Shown one piece after another: positions 8,399 through 18,795 of a stretch of DNA of 64,000 bases. How positions within the stretch are numbered: position 1 is the stretch's first letter; every line of letters begins with the position of its first letter. The notes below the pieces were generated by a model. It was not told the DNA's origin and made no database searches. It worked only from the letters and a program-made list of their open reading frames with translations. Made by a program: the position numbers and the translations under genes. This DNA comes from Polymorphobacter megasporae (GTDB taxonomy: Bacteria; Pseudomonadota; Alphaproteobacteria; Sphingomonadales; Sphingomonadaceae), in the NCBI RefSeq assembly GCF_018982885.2, contig NZ_CP081848.1, positions 744,001-808,000 of the forward strand. The letters are read 5' to 3'.

Positions 8399-9571
8399 TT
8401 AAGCGGCGCGCTTGAGCTTCGGCTGGCGCAGCGCCTCGAAGCTGGCGAACAGCGCGGCGAAATGGTCGTCCATCGTCCTGACCGGAGTTGTCGGGGGGAC
8501 CAGCAGCGTTCCCGCCGCGCGGGCATCGACGAAGCGCCCGATCGCGTCGGCCGCGCTCGTGGCGTCACCCGAGGCGAAGATCGTCCCGCCCGACTGGCGC
8601 GCATGGTCGGCGGCGGCACCGCGATCCGGCGTGATCAGGTGGAGGCCCGACGCGCGCGCCTCGGCGGCGACGAGGCAGAAGGTTTCGGATTCGGAGCCGT
8701 GGATCAGCGCGTCGGCGCTCGCCATGAAGCGCGCCATTTCGGCGCGGTCCGACGTCCGGTCGGCGAGATGAATGTGCGGGTTGCCGCCGATCGTCCGGCG
8801 AATCTTGCCCGAATCGCGCCCCGAGCCGACGATAACGAGCCCGATCGGACGGTGGTACGCAGCCGACATCACTGCCTCGACGATCATCCGCCAGCGCTTC
8901 TCGGGCGCGTGCCGTCCGACGCCGAGCAGAAGCGTCGCATCGGGTCCGAGCTCGCATTGATGAAGCAGGCGGCGGCGCAGCGCCTCGTCGCGCAGCCCCG
9001 CCGAAAACACGTCGGGGTCGATCCCCATCGGATTGGTCACGACGCGACGCAGGCCACCCGCGGCGAGGCGGTCGGTCAGGCTGTCGCACGCGCTGACGAC
9101 CATGTCGAAATGCTGGTCGAGGCGCAGCAGGTGCCGCCAGTACCAGTCGAAACCTTTGTCGACGACCGCCGGCGACGCCAGCCCTTCGAACCAGCGGTAG
9201 GCGAAGGCCGCGAGCGGGTCGGCATGCATGAACAATGATCGCGGTGCCGAACCCGGCCAGCGCGCGACCATCGATGCGCTCCGCCACGGCGACGACGCCT
9301 CGAGAATGTCGGGAGCTTCGGCGGTGATCGCGGCGTGCAGCGCGACCTCGTCGGCGAAATAGCGATAGTTGCGGTCGATCGGGAACAGCGGCCCCTGGAG
9401 CCAGACGATCTTCGCGCCTGGTCCGCGCTGCTCGACGCCGTTGGTCGCGCCCGGCGCGATGATCGTGACGTCGTGCCCGGCGGCGGGCCCGGCCGCGAGC
9501 TTGCGGTCGATATACGTCCGAACGCCGCCGCCGGTGGGCGTGTAGAAGGCGCAGACATCGACGATCTTCAC
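8399..9571 (-). CDS. Glycosyltransferase family 4 protein
   Basis: A retaining GT-B glycosyltransferase of about 390 residues. GTG 9571 is the start because it overlaps the preceding stop (GTGA) and yields a clean N-terminal Rossmann strand, VKIVDVCAFYTPTGGGVRTY, with the glycine-rich acceptor loop. The C-terminal half has the nucleotide-sugar domain: LLLGVGRHAPEKRW, LVIVGSGRDSGKIR, and the E-x7-E-type region HGSESETFCLVAAEARASG. It is the last gene of a four-gene coupled operon with a membrane protein and a deacetylase, which points to assembly of a surface glycan or glycolipid. Donor and acceptor are unknown. Confidence 0.88.
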   Translation of the reverse strand: MKIVDVCAFYTPTGGGVRTYIDRKLAAGPAAGHDVTIIAPGATNGVEQRGPGAKIVWLQGPLFPIDRNYRYFADEVALHAAITAEAPDILEASSPWRSASMVARWPGSAPRSLFMHADPLAAFAYRWFEGLASPAVVDKGFDWYWRHLLRLDQHFDMVVSACDSLTDRLAAGGLRRVVTNPMGIDPDVFSAGLRDEALRRRLLHQCELGPDATLLLGVGRHAPEKRWRMIVEAVMSAAYHRPIGLVIVGSGRDSGKIRRTIGGNPHIHLADRTSDRAEMARFMASADALIHGSESETFCLVAAEARASGLHLITPDRGAAADHARQSGGTIFASGDATSAADAIGRFVDARAAGTLLVPPTTPVRTMDDHFAALFASFEALRQPKLKRAA

Positions 9572-10095
9572 TTGGCGTCCTCGAGCGGGCCGAACGAAAG
9601 CAGCCCATGGCGATAATTGAGCCGGATCGAGGCGCGCGTCACCCCCTGCCCGACCTCGACCTCGGACACGTCGGCGTGCGGCTTCGACAGGCCGAGGTGC
9701 GGGTTGCCGCCGAAGCCGATGCCGTCGGACGACAGCTTGAACTTCTTCGCGCCCGCGCGGTCGTGGATCAACGCGACCGACCATGTCCCGCTGTGCGGCG
9801 CGCGGACGCACAGCTCGACCGGCCCGGCGGCGGGGACGTCGATGGTCGTGCGGCGGAAGACTTTGCCGTCGCGAACGAGATCGCGGTCGTCGGCGAGAAA
9901 TTCGGTGTCGTTCGGCGCATAGAGTTCGAGCCGCAGCTTGCCGGTGCGGTCCTTCAGCCCGGCGGCGGTGACGAGCAGCGCCGGACCCTTTTCATGCGCG
10001 TGGCACATGCCTTCGGCGATGCCGTAATCGGGCACCGGCGCGGTATCGGCGGCAGGGGTCGCGGCGAGGATGGCGGCGGCGAGCAGGGCGATCAT
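9568..10095 (-). CDS. DUF2141 domain-containing exported protein
   Basis: The start ATG 10095 overlaps the upstream stop (ATGA). The first 20 residues (MIALLAAAILAATPAADTAP) are a signal peptide. The body reads as DUF2141: LLVTAAGLKDRTGKLRLELY, then VALIHDRAGAKKFKLSSDGIGFGGN. The family forms small beta-rich periplasmic or secreted domains of unknown function. Tight coupling on both sides (4-base overlaps) suggests it works with the flanking glycosyltransferase and membrane protein, perhaps as a periplasmic accessory. The role is inferred from context only. Confidence 0.82.
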   Translation of the reverse strand: MIALLAAAILAATPAADTAPVPDYGIAEGMCHAHEKGPALLVTAAGLKDRTGKLRLELYAPNDTEFLADDRDLVRDGKVFRRTTIDVPAAGPVELCVRAPHSGTWSVALIHDRAGAKKFKLSSDGIGFGGNPHLGLSKPHADVSEVEVGQGVTRASIRLNYRHGLLSFGPLEDAK

Positions 10096-11135
10096 GCCGG
10101 CTTCTCCAGCCCCAGCAGGTCGGACGCGACAAGCACGCCGCCGACCGCGACATGAACGATGATCAGCAGCCCGGCCATCATCGCCATCAACGGGGCGATG
10201 CCCGACGCAGTGCCGACGATCAACACCGCGACCCCGGCAAAGACCACGTCCTTGTTCGGCACCAGCGGCAGCCGCGAGATCAACAGCCGCAACGTCGTCA
10301 GCATCATCCAGTAGATGAACGGCACCGTCGGCAGGACGAGGCTCCACATCACCGCGAGCAGCGTCGCCGACCCGAGGACGCGGATCAACTGCATCGTGCC
10401 GACGAAGATCAGGTCGCGGCGTGGTAGGCTGAACACCCGCCCGCGCAGCAGCATGACGACGAGCGACGACACCAGCAGCACCGCGATCGAGGTGAACAGC
10501 GTCTTGCCGCTAAGCCCCATGTTGAGCTTTTCGAGCGTCGAATAAGCAAAGCTGAACATCACCAGCGTGACCGCGTTGCCGATCAGCGCCGACAGGATCG
10601 CGACGTCCTTGATCGCACCGAACGGCGCCCCGGTCCGGATCGCCCCGGCAGAGTCGCCGTCGAGCGTCGCGCGACGCCGCGCCCAGGTGTAAAAATAGAT
10701 CTCGCCCGAATAGCCGAGCAGCACCTCGTTCGAGATGAACTTGCGAACCAGCGCCGGGAAGCCCGCGGGCGGGATGCCCCACAGGCGGCGGAAGATGATG
10801 AAATCGACCGTCGGCTGCGCGAGATATGCAGCGACGAAGACCAGCCAGAACAGCGGCGACGACGGCACCAGCGCCCAGATGCGGTGGAAGTCGGTCCCGC
10901 GAAATGTATTGAGGGCGACGCCGACGATCGCCAGCGATACCAGCGGGCCGACCCAGCGGAGGATCGACTGGCCGAGCGTGCGCGGCTCGGCCGTGGTCGC
11001 GCTCATCTGCGCAGCGGCGCTTGCCGAACCCGCCGGAGTTGCCCCCGCCGGGCTGAGTCGACCAAGGTCGTGCACCGCGTCTGTGTCCTCAAAGCCGTTT
11101 AAACTGCCCCTGTCGTGTCCGCTGTGCAATGTCAT
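10092..11135 (-). CDS. Polytopic inner-membrane protein of unknown function
   Basis: A 347-residue protein with roughly eight hydrophobic segments after a hydrophilic N-terminus of about 55 residues. Recognisable helices include VGPLVSLAIVGVAL, FWLVFVAAYLAQ, TLFTSIAVLLVSSLVVML and AGVAVLIVGTASGIAPLM. A loop motif EVLLGYSGEIYFYTW may mark a functional site. The shape recalls LPG-synthase/flippase-like membrane domains, but I cannot assign a family. ATG 11135 overlaps the deacetylase stop (ATGA) and has AAGG upstream; an internal ATG at 11006 would remove the hydrophilic leader. Its operon suggests export or modification of a lipid-linked glycan. Confidence 0.78.
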   Translation of the reverse strand: MTLHSGHDRGSLNGFEDTDAVHDLGRLSPAGATPAGSASAAAQMSATTAEPRTLGQSILRWVGPLVSLAIVGVALNTFRGTDFHRIWALVPSSPLFWLVFVAAYLAQPTVDFIIFRRLWGIPPAGFPALVRKFISNEVLLGYSGEIYFYTWARRRATLDGDSAGAIRTGAPFGAIKDVAILSALIGNAVTLVMFSFAYSTLEKLNMGLSGKTLFTSIAVLLVSSLVVMLLRGRVFSLPRRDLIFVGTMQLIRVLGSATLLAVMWSLVLPTVPFIYWMMLTTLRLLISRLPLVPNKDVVFAGVAVLIVGTASGIAPLMAMMAGLLIIVHVAVGGVLVASDLLGLEKPA

Positions 11136-11920
11136 TGTGACCTTGGCGTGGCAAGGGAGGGGGGCGTGGCCAGCGATGTTGCCAAATCGTTACCATGCCC
11201 CGCAAGCTCGGCGTAGCGTCCCGGCCGATGCGACCGCGCAAAACGGCCGATAGTCGCGTCGATGCTGTTTAGAATCGACGGCTCGCGCGTGTCGCCCGGA
11301 TGAACCGCGACGCGGATCACGCGCTGCCCGCCAAGCGCGGTTCGCGCCGCGCCCGCGACGAAGCGCGAGCTTAGCCGCCGCCAGCGTGACCGCGACGCCC
11401 AGGTGATGACGGGACCGCGGGTCAGCGCAGCGCCGTTGTCGGGGTTCCAGACGCGGAAGTGATCCTCGGCAAGCGCGAACCCGGCATCGGCGAGCGCGGC
11501 GCGGGTGCCATCACTGTATAGCCAAGCGGGAGCGATGAACCCCGCCGCCGGCCGGCCGGTGGCGTCCTCGACCACTGCGCGTGCGCGCGTCATCCGCTTC
11601 AGCGCTTCGGCGCGGTCGAGCGCGGCGAATTCGCCCTCGCCCGCCGTCATGTGGCGCGCAGCAAACCCCGCCGGAGCGGCGTCGCGGTGGCACCAGCCGT
11701 GAACGAACATCTCGACCCCGGCATCGGCCCAGTCGCGCAGCCGCCGGGCATAGGCCGGGGATGCGCTCAACGGGGCCTCACCCCAATGATCGGGCACGAC
11801 GAGCATCGCGAAGCGCGGCCCGCCAAGCAGCCGCTCGAGCCGGGCGGCAAGCACATCGACCTCGCGCTCGAACTTCGGGCCGACGTCGTGGATCGAAGCG
11901 AGCAGCAACCGTTCGGTCAT
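11132..11920 (-). CDS. DUF2334 family polysaccharide deacetylase
   Basis: The N-terminus LLLASIHDVGPKFEREVD carries the HD motif that in carbohydrate esterase 4-like enzymes supplies catalytic base and metal ligand. HGWCHRD supplies the second histidine pair, and GFIAPAWLYS is the third conserved block. Such enzymes remove N-acetyl groups from amino-sugar polymers. ATG 11920 gives the family-like start; two ATGs further upstream add only MRCMGI. The gene lies 21 bases downstream of tRNA-Cys on the same strand, so it may be read from the tRNA promoter. It is first in the glycan operon. Confidence 0.85.
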   Translation of the reverse strand: MTERLLLASIHDVGPKFEREVDVLAARLERLLGGPRFAMLVVPDHWGEAPLSASPAYARRLRDWADAGVEMFVHGWCHRDAAPAGFAARHMTAGEGEFAALDRAEALKRMTRARAVVEDATGRPAAGFIAPAWLYSDGTRAALADAGFALAEDHFRVWNPDNGAALTRGPVITWASRSRWRRLSSRFVAGAARTALGGQRVIRVAVHPGDTREPSILNSIDATIGRFARSHRPGRYAELAGHGNDLATSLATPPSLATPRSQ

Positions 11921-11941
11921 GATACCCATGCAGCGCATATA

Positions 11942-12015
11942 TGGAGGCCCGACCGGGAATCGAACCCGGGTGCACGGATTTGCAGTCCGTTACGTCACCA
12001 CTCCGCCATCGGGCC
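11942..12015 (-). tRNA. tRNA-Cys (anticodon GCA)
   Basis: On the minus strand the gene begins GGCCCGATGGCGGAGTGG and ends with TCGGGCC, U73 and an encoded CCA, 74 bases in all. The anticodon loop CTGCAAA gives GCA. The T arm CCGGG-TTCGATT-CCCGG is canonical, and U73 is a cysteine-tRNA identity element. Acceptor stem GGCCCGA/TCGGGCC pairs perfectly. Confidence 0.97.
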
Positions 12016-12029
12016 GGCGCTGGCCGCGG

Positions 12030-12058
12030 GGTGTAGCCATATCGCTTGGCGACTGCAA
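12030..12058 (-). promoter_or_regulatory. Probable sigma-70 promoter of tRNA-Cys
   Basis: Reading the minus strand, TTGCAG (12053-12058) and TACACC (12030-12035) are 17 bases apart. They are followed by a GC-rich discriminator (CCGCGGCC) and the mature tRNA start 14 bases later. A GC-rich discriminator is typical of stable-RNA promoters under stringent control. The -10 is only a partial match. Confidence 0.5.
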
Positions 12059-12099
12059 CCGCGCCCGCTAGACGCATCGCACCAAGGGCCGGTCGCGGT

Positions 12100-12129
12100 G
12101 TTGCGTCGCAACTGTATTACCCCTATAAC
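12100..12129 (+). promoter_or_regulatory. Sigma-70 promoter with palindrome, PCMT-tolC-popZ operon
   Basis: TTGCGT (12101-12106) and TATAAC (12124-12129) are exactly 17 bases apart, a strong match to the vegetative promoter, 32 bases before the PCMT start. The -35 box lies inside a perfect 6+1+6 palindrome, GTTGCG-T-CGCAAC, at 12100-12112. That position suits repressor binding, but no adjacent regulator gene is seen. Confidence 0.6.
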
Positions 12130-12161
12130 TCACCGAAGCGATACGGAGCGGCGTAAGCGGG

Positions 12162-12794
12162 ATGATGTTCGAGACAATGCGCGAGGCAATGGTCGAAAGC
12201 CAGTTGCGCCCGACCGGGGTCAACGATCCGGTCGTGCTCGCGGCGATCCGCGCCGTGCCGCGCGAACGCTTCGTTCCCCCCGCCCGCACCGGGCTCGCCT
12301 ACGCCGACACCGCGATCGAGATCGCGCCGGGGCGCTGGTTGCTCGAGCCGCTCGTTACCGGTCTGCTGCTGACGCACGCGCGGATCATGCCGAGCGACCG
12401 GGTGCTCATCGTCGGCGCGGGGACTGGCTACGCCGCCGCCATCATCCGCCATCTCAGCCGCCACGTCACCGCGGTCGAGGAGAACTCGGGCCTGGTGGCG
12501 GCGGCGCAGGCGAACGGCGTCGATGTCGTGACCGGGCCGCTCGCCGACGGCTGGGCGGCGCGCGCGCCGTACGACCTCATCTTCATCGACGGCGCGGCGG
12601 CGGTGCTCCCGTCCGCATTGCTCGCGCAGAGCGCCGACGACGGGCGGCTCGCGGCGGTGATCATCGGTGACGACGGGGTCGGCCGCGCGACGGTGGGGCG
12701 TGTCGCCGGGGGGCATTTTGCCGGCACCGGCTTCTTCGACACCGGCGCCGTTGCGTTGCCGGGCTTTGGCCGCGCGCCGAAATTCATATTTTAA
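12162..12794 (+). CDS. Protein-L-isoaspartate O-methyltransferase family protein
   Basis: A 210-residue class I methyltransferase of the PCMT family, which in its classical form repairs isoaspartyl residues. It has MVESQLRPTGVNDPVVLAAI at the N-terminus, as in the short alphaproteobacterial branch, and the SAM loop VLIVGAGTGYAAAI with VGAGTGY at residues 84-90. YDLIFIDGA follows. The branch found upstream of tolC in alphaproteobacteria lacks some classical substrate-binding residues, so true repair activity is uncertain. It precedes tolC by 14 bases. Confidence 0.85.
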   Translation: MMFETMREAMVESQLRPTGVNDPVVLAAIRAVPRERFVPPARTGLAYADTAIEIAPGRWLLEPLVTGLLLTHARIMPSDRVLIVGAGTGYAAAIIRHLSRHVTAVEENSGLVAAAQANGVDVVTGPLADGWAARAPYDLIFIDGAAAVLPSALLAQSADDGRLAAVIIGDDGVGRATVGRVAGGHFAGTGFFDTGAVALPGFGRAPKFIF

Positions 12795-12808
12795 GAGCGC
12801 TTGGGGGA

Positions 12809-14335
12809 ATGGCCGGAATGACGCGTTTGACGGTGCTGGCCGTGGTCGCTGCCGCGGTTGGAGCCACGGGCTTCGCAGGGGCCGCCGCCGCCGATACGCT
12901 GCCCGATGCGCTTGCGGCGGCGTACGAGACCAACCCGCAGCTCACCGTCCAGCGCGCGATCGTCCGCCAGGCCGACGAAGGCGTCCCGCAGGCGCTCGCC
13001 AGCGGCCGTCCGACCGTCAGCGCGAGCGGTGTCGCGCAGCAGAGCGGCGATAATTTCACCAGCGACGGCGGGCGTTATTACAACGGCGCGCTCAGCCTCA
13101 ACCAGTCGCTGTACCGCGGCGGCCGGACCCGGAGCGCGACGAGCGCCGCCGAGAACCGCATTCTTGCCGCGCGCGCCCGGCTTCGCGCGGTCGAGGACAA
13201 TGTCCTGCTCGCGGTCGTCACCGCTTACGCCGACGTGCTGCGCTATGCGCAGGTGGTCGAATTGAACGAGAATCAGGTCAAGGTCCTCCAGCGCGAACTC
13301 CAGGCGAGCCGCGACCGCTTCGAGGTCGGCGACCTGACGCGGACCGACGTCGCGCAGTCGGACGCGCGGCTGGCAAACGCACAGTCGAACCTCGTCGTCG
13401 CGCGCGGCCAGCTCAACACCGCGAACAACGCGTATGTCCGCGTCGTCGGCCGCCCGCCGGTCGACCTCGCGCCGTTGCCGCCGCTGCCGCTCCTGCCCGG
13501 CACCGTCGGCCAGGCAACCGACCTCGCCAACGCCAACAACCCGTCGCTCGTCGCGGCCCGCTTCGACGAGGCGGCGGCGCGCTACGACGTCAGCACGATC
13601 GAACGCCAGCGACTGCCGACCCTCGATGCCGGGGGCGGGGTCAACTATACCTACACCCAGTCGGGCACGGCGGGCTTTACGACGACGGGGACCGGATCGA
13701 CCGGCACCGGGTCGACCGGCTCGGGATCGACGGGGACCGGCTCGACCGGCGGCTCGTCGGTGGTCAGCGGCAACTTCCACGCTTTCCAGCAGACCGCCGG
13801 GCTGACGCTGACGGTGCCGCTGTACCAGGCGGGACTCAACGGCTCGCAGATCCGCGCGGCACAGTCGGTGCGGAGCCAGTATATGGAGCAGATCGGCTTT
13901 ATCGGGCGCCAGGCGGTCGAGACCGCAAGCAACGCCTTCGTCTCGGTCGCGACCGCGCGCGCGGTGATCACCGCGTCGGAAAGCTCGGTCAAGGCGAACC
14001 AGCTCGCGCTCGAGGGTGTGACACAGGAAAATCAGGTCGGCACGCGCACCGTCCTCGAAGTCCTCAACGCCGAGCAGGAACTCGTCGTCGCCCGGGTCAA
14101 TCTCGCCGCCGCGCGCCGGGACGAATATGTCGCTGGCTACACGCTGCTCGCTGCGGTCGGAGAGGCCGAGGCCGACCCGCTCGCGGTACCGGGCGAACAT
14201 TACGACTCGACCGCGAATGCGAAGCGCGTCCGCCATAAGTGGGGCGATTACGACATCGACGACAACCCCGCGCCGCTGCCGCTGCCCGACCCTGTGGCCG
14301 CGTCGAAGTCGGTCGCGATCGGGCCGCCTCGGTGA
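12809..14335 (+). CDS. tolC: TolC family outer-membrane channel protein
   Basis: TolC-type proteins form the trimeric outer-membrane duct of type I secretion and efflux pumps. The 508-residue product has a signal peptide cut near AAAADTL, two helical-hairpin repeats (LPDALAAAYETNPQL, then TDLANANNPSLVAARFD), and the strand motifs LSLNQSLYRGGR and LTLTVPLYQAGL. Unusually, about 26 residues (about 290-316, bases 13675-13755) form a Gly-Ser-Thr repeat between the two strands of the second repeat, where an extracellular loop is expected. The C-terminal tail is charged. It is coupled to popZ by a GTGA overlap. Confidence 0.94.
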   Translation: MAGMTRLTVLAVVAAAVGATGFAGAAAADTLPDALAAAYETNPQLTVQRAIVRQADEGVPQALASGRPTVSASGVAQQSGDNFTSDGGRYYNGALSLNQSLYRGGRTRSATSAAENRILAARARLRAVEDNVLLAVVTAYADVLRYAQVVELNENQVKVLQRELQASRDRFEVGDLTRTDVAQSDARLANAQSNLVVARGQLNTANNAYVRVVGRPPVDLAPLPPLPLLPGTVGQATDLANANNPSLVAARFDEAAARYDVSTIERQRLPTLDAGGGVNYTYTQSGTAGFTTTGTGSTGTGSTGSGSTGTGSTGGSSVVSGNFHAFQQTAGLTLTVPLYQAGLNGSQIRAAQSVRSQYMEQIGFIGRQAVETASNAFVSVATARAVITASESSVKANQLALEGVTQENQVGTRTVLEVLNAEQELVVARVNLAAARRDEYVAGYTLLAAVGEAEADPLAVPGEHYDSTANAKRVRHKWGDYDIDDNPAPLPLPDPVAASKSVAIGPPR

Positions 14336-14619
14336 GCCCCGAGGCCGAGCTGCCGCAGTCGATCGACGACATCATGGCGTCGATCCGCGCGAGCCTCGCC
14401 GACGATGGCCCCCCCGTCGTCCCGGCTCAGTCCGCGGCGGCCCGCCCGCCCGCGTTGCCGCCGGTCCCGTCGGTCGCCGATATTAGTGCGTCACTCGACG
14501 ACGTCGTCCGCTCGATGGTCGGGCCGATGCTGCAGACGTGGCTCGACACCCACCTCCCCGAGATCGTCGAACGCGTGACGCACGAGGAAATCCGGCGGCT
14601 GACCGGGCGGACCGACTAG
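14332..14619 (+). CDS. popZ: PopZ-like polar organising protein (DUF2497), short form
   Basis: The start is GTG 14332, overlapping the tolC stop. The 95-residue protein keeps the two conserved PopZ ends: the N-terminal helix LPQSIDDIMASIRASLAD and the C-terminal oligomerisation region ASLDDVVRSMVGPMLQTWLD followed by LPEIVERVTHEEIRRL. Between them is only a short proline/alanine linker, much shorter than the acidic linker of Caulobacter PopZ (177 residues). PopZ forms polar condensates that anchor chromosome origins via ParB. Neighbouring valS is the usual alphaproteobacterial context. Confidence 0.85.
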   Translation: MSPEAELPQSIDDIMASIRASLADDGPPVVPAQSAAARPPALPPVPSVADISASLDDVVRSMVGPMLQTWLDTHLPEIVERVTHEEIRRLTGRTD

Positions 14620-14664
14620 CTTCTGTTCGCAGCGTACCGATTGAGCCGAAACGGCGGCCCCGCG

Positions 14665-14693
14665 TTGGAAGCGTAACGGCGACCTGCTATATC
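14665..14693 (+). promoter_or_regulatory. Probable sigma-70 promoter of the toxin-antitoxin pair
   Basis: TTGGAA (14665-14670) and TATATC (14688-14693) are 17 bases apart. The expected start point near 14700 gives a leader of only about 12 bases, which includes the AAGGAG ribosome site just before ATG 14712. This would let the pair be transcribed independently of the popZ operon. Confidence 0.5.
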
Positions 14694-14711
14694 AGGTGCA
14701 AGGAGACAGCG

Positions 14712-14909
14712 ATGGCGACCAAGGCGGAGATCAAACCGACGCGACTGCCAACGCGAACCTACCGGCTCGCCGATGGCACGGTCGTCCGCAAGAAGGTCAT
14801 CCAGTCAAATAGCCCGACGCTTGCCGAAGATATCCTGTCGGCTTTCCGTTCCAACGTCCGCACGATCCGCGCCGAACAGCGCAAGCGGGCGCGTGACGCC
14901 GCCGAATAG
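14712..14909 (+). CDS. Small basic protein, probable antitoxin to the zeta-like toxin
   Basis: A 65-residue lysine/arginine-rich protein (e.g. RLADGTVVRKKVIQ, RTIRAEQRKRARDAAE). AAGGAGA lies 7 bases before ATG 14712, one of the best ribosome sites in the region. It overlaps the next gene, a P-loop kinase of the zeta-toxin type, by 17 bases. Small size, position first and overlap are the usual design of a type II antitoxin. I do not recognise the family and it does not resemble epsilon antitoxins, so the role is inferred from context. Confidence 0.65.
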   Translation: MATKAEIKPTRLPTRTYRLADGTVVRKKVIQSNSPTLAEDILSAFRSNVRTIRAEQRKRARDAAE

Positions 14910-15528
14910 CACCGATCGGCCAATCCTGTGGCTCGTCGCGGGGCCGAACGGCAGCGGCAAGAGCTCGCTTTATAACAAATCCGACATCGCCGGGTGGAGT
15001 GGCGCGGTCTGGATCATCAATCCCGACCTGCTGACGGTGAGCATCGCCCAGGGCGAGTCGATGGCGCTGACCGCCGCCAACCTTGCCGCGGTCCAGCGCA
15101 TCGAGGCGTGGCTCGAAACGTCGATCGACGTCTACCAGACGATCGGCGTCGAAACTGTCCTGTCCTCGCCCAAGTACCGCGCGCTCGTCGCCCGGGCACA
15201 GGACAATGGTTTCGATGTTCGGATGATCTACGTGCTGCTCAGCCGCGTCGACCTCCAGATCGAGCGCGTCCGCGTTCGCGTCCAGACCGGCGGGCACGAC
15301 GTTCCCGAGGACAAGATCCGCGCGCGCCGGACGCGATCGTTTGAACAGCTGGCGTGGTTCGCGCGGCACGTCGACCAGCTGATTATCTTCGACAATTCAG
15401 CGGGCGAGCCCGAACTGATGGCGACCAAGACCAGTGATGCGGCGATCGTCTGGCACCGTCGCCCGGTAGCCGCGCTGCGCATCGAACTTAGCGCCGCCGG
15501 GCTCGAAGGCTTGCCGCCGCTGCGCTGA
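14893..15528 (+). CDS. Zeta toxin family P-loop kinase
   Basis: The 211-residue product starts at GTG 14893, inside the end of the antitoxin-like gene. It has LWLVAGPNGSGKSSLYN with the P-loop GPNGSGKS at residues 17-24, then WIINPDLL, where zeta kinases keep a conserved Asp. GVETVLSSPKYRALVARAQ is the conserved ET(V/T) helix region, and VRVQTGGHDVPEDKIRARR is the segment that binds phosphate in the family. Zeta toxins phosphorylate UDP-N-acetylglucosamine and block wall synthesis; some chromosomal homologues have other substrates. It sits between popZ and valS, 18 bases before valS, suggesting insertion into a conserved operon. Confidence 0.82.
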   Translation: MTPPNSTDRPILWLVAGPNGSGKSSLYNKSDIAGWSGAVWIINPDLLTVSIAQGESMALTAANLAAVQRIEAWLETSIDVYQTIGVETVLSSPKYRALVARAQDNGFDVRMIYVLLSRVDLQIERVRVRVQTGGHDVPEDKIRARRTRSFEQLAWFARHVDQLIIFDNSAGEPELMATKTSDAAIVWHRRPVAALRIELSAAGLEGLPPLR

Positions 15529-15546
15529 TCCGCAAAAGACGCAGGC

Positions 15547-18225
<2,679 letters not shown>

Positions 18226-18306
18226 CGTCGCACACGTGCGCTCTGTACCCGATCGCACGGTCGCGGCGTTAACGGCGCAGGTCATCGCGACCAAGGAGAT
18301 TCAACC

Positions 18307-18741
18307 ATGGCATTCTTCAAGACCCTGACACTCGCCGCCGCAGCGGCCATCGCCTTCAGCGGCACCGCGAACGCCGGTGAGATGGTTCGTTCAGGAACGA
18401 TCACGATCGACGAGGCGCAGTTCGGCTTCCTCATCGGCGGCAGCACCGGCGGCGGCGTCCTGCGCTTCCACGGCCATCGCTATTCGTTCAAGGTCGGCGG
18501 CGTCTCGATCGGGACGATCGGCGGCTCGAAGGTCAAGGGCTTTGGCACCGTCTACAACCTGCGCTCGATCGAGGATTTCGCCGGCACCTATTCGAAGCTC
18601 AACGCCAGCGCGACGCTGGTCGACGGGTCGGGCGCGCTCAAGCTCAAGAACGAGCATGACGTCGTCCTCGAGATCGACACGACGTCGAAGGGTCTTCAGC
18701 TCAGCGCCGGCGCGGGCGGGGTCAAGATCACGCTCAAGTAG
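18307..18741 (+). CDS. Secreted hypothetical protein, first of a tandem pair
   Basis: A 144-residue protein with a signal peptide (MAFFKTLTLAAAAAIAFSGTANA) and a glycine-rich beta-type mature part. Landmarks are TITIDEAQFGFLIGG, YSFKVGGVSIGTIGGSKVKG, YNLRSIEDFAGTY and TSKGLQLSAGAGGVKITLK. AAGGAG precedes ATG 18307 by about 8 bases. I do not recognise a named domain. The alternating glycine pattern suggests a small barrel or beta-sheet lipid-binding fold, but this is a guess. The next gene is a clear paralogue. Confidence 0.8.
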   Translation: MAFFKTLTLAAAAAIAFSGTANAGEMVRSGTITIDEAQFGFLIGGSTGGGVLRFHGHRYSFKVGGVSIGTIGGSKVKGFGTVYNLRSIEDFAGTYSKLNASATLVDGSGALKLKNEHDVVLEIDTTSKGLQLSAGAGGVKITLK

Positions 18742-18795
18742 AGCTTGCTCGCCGCTTCGGCGATCTACTGAGCAGAAACGTACGATCGTGCTAAA

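Noticed and set aside
13675-13755. Considered as a CRISPR-like or tandem-repeat array.
   Set aside because: The units are codon-multiple Gly/Ser/Thr repeats inside tolC with no spacers.
12791-14236. A 481-codon frame antisense to tolC.
   Set aside because: Same artefact of high GC; TolC motifs are clear on the plus strand.
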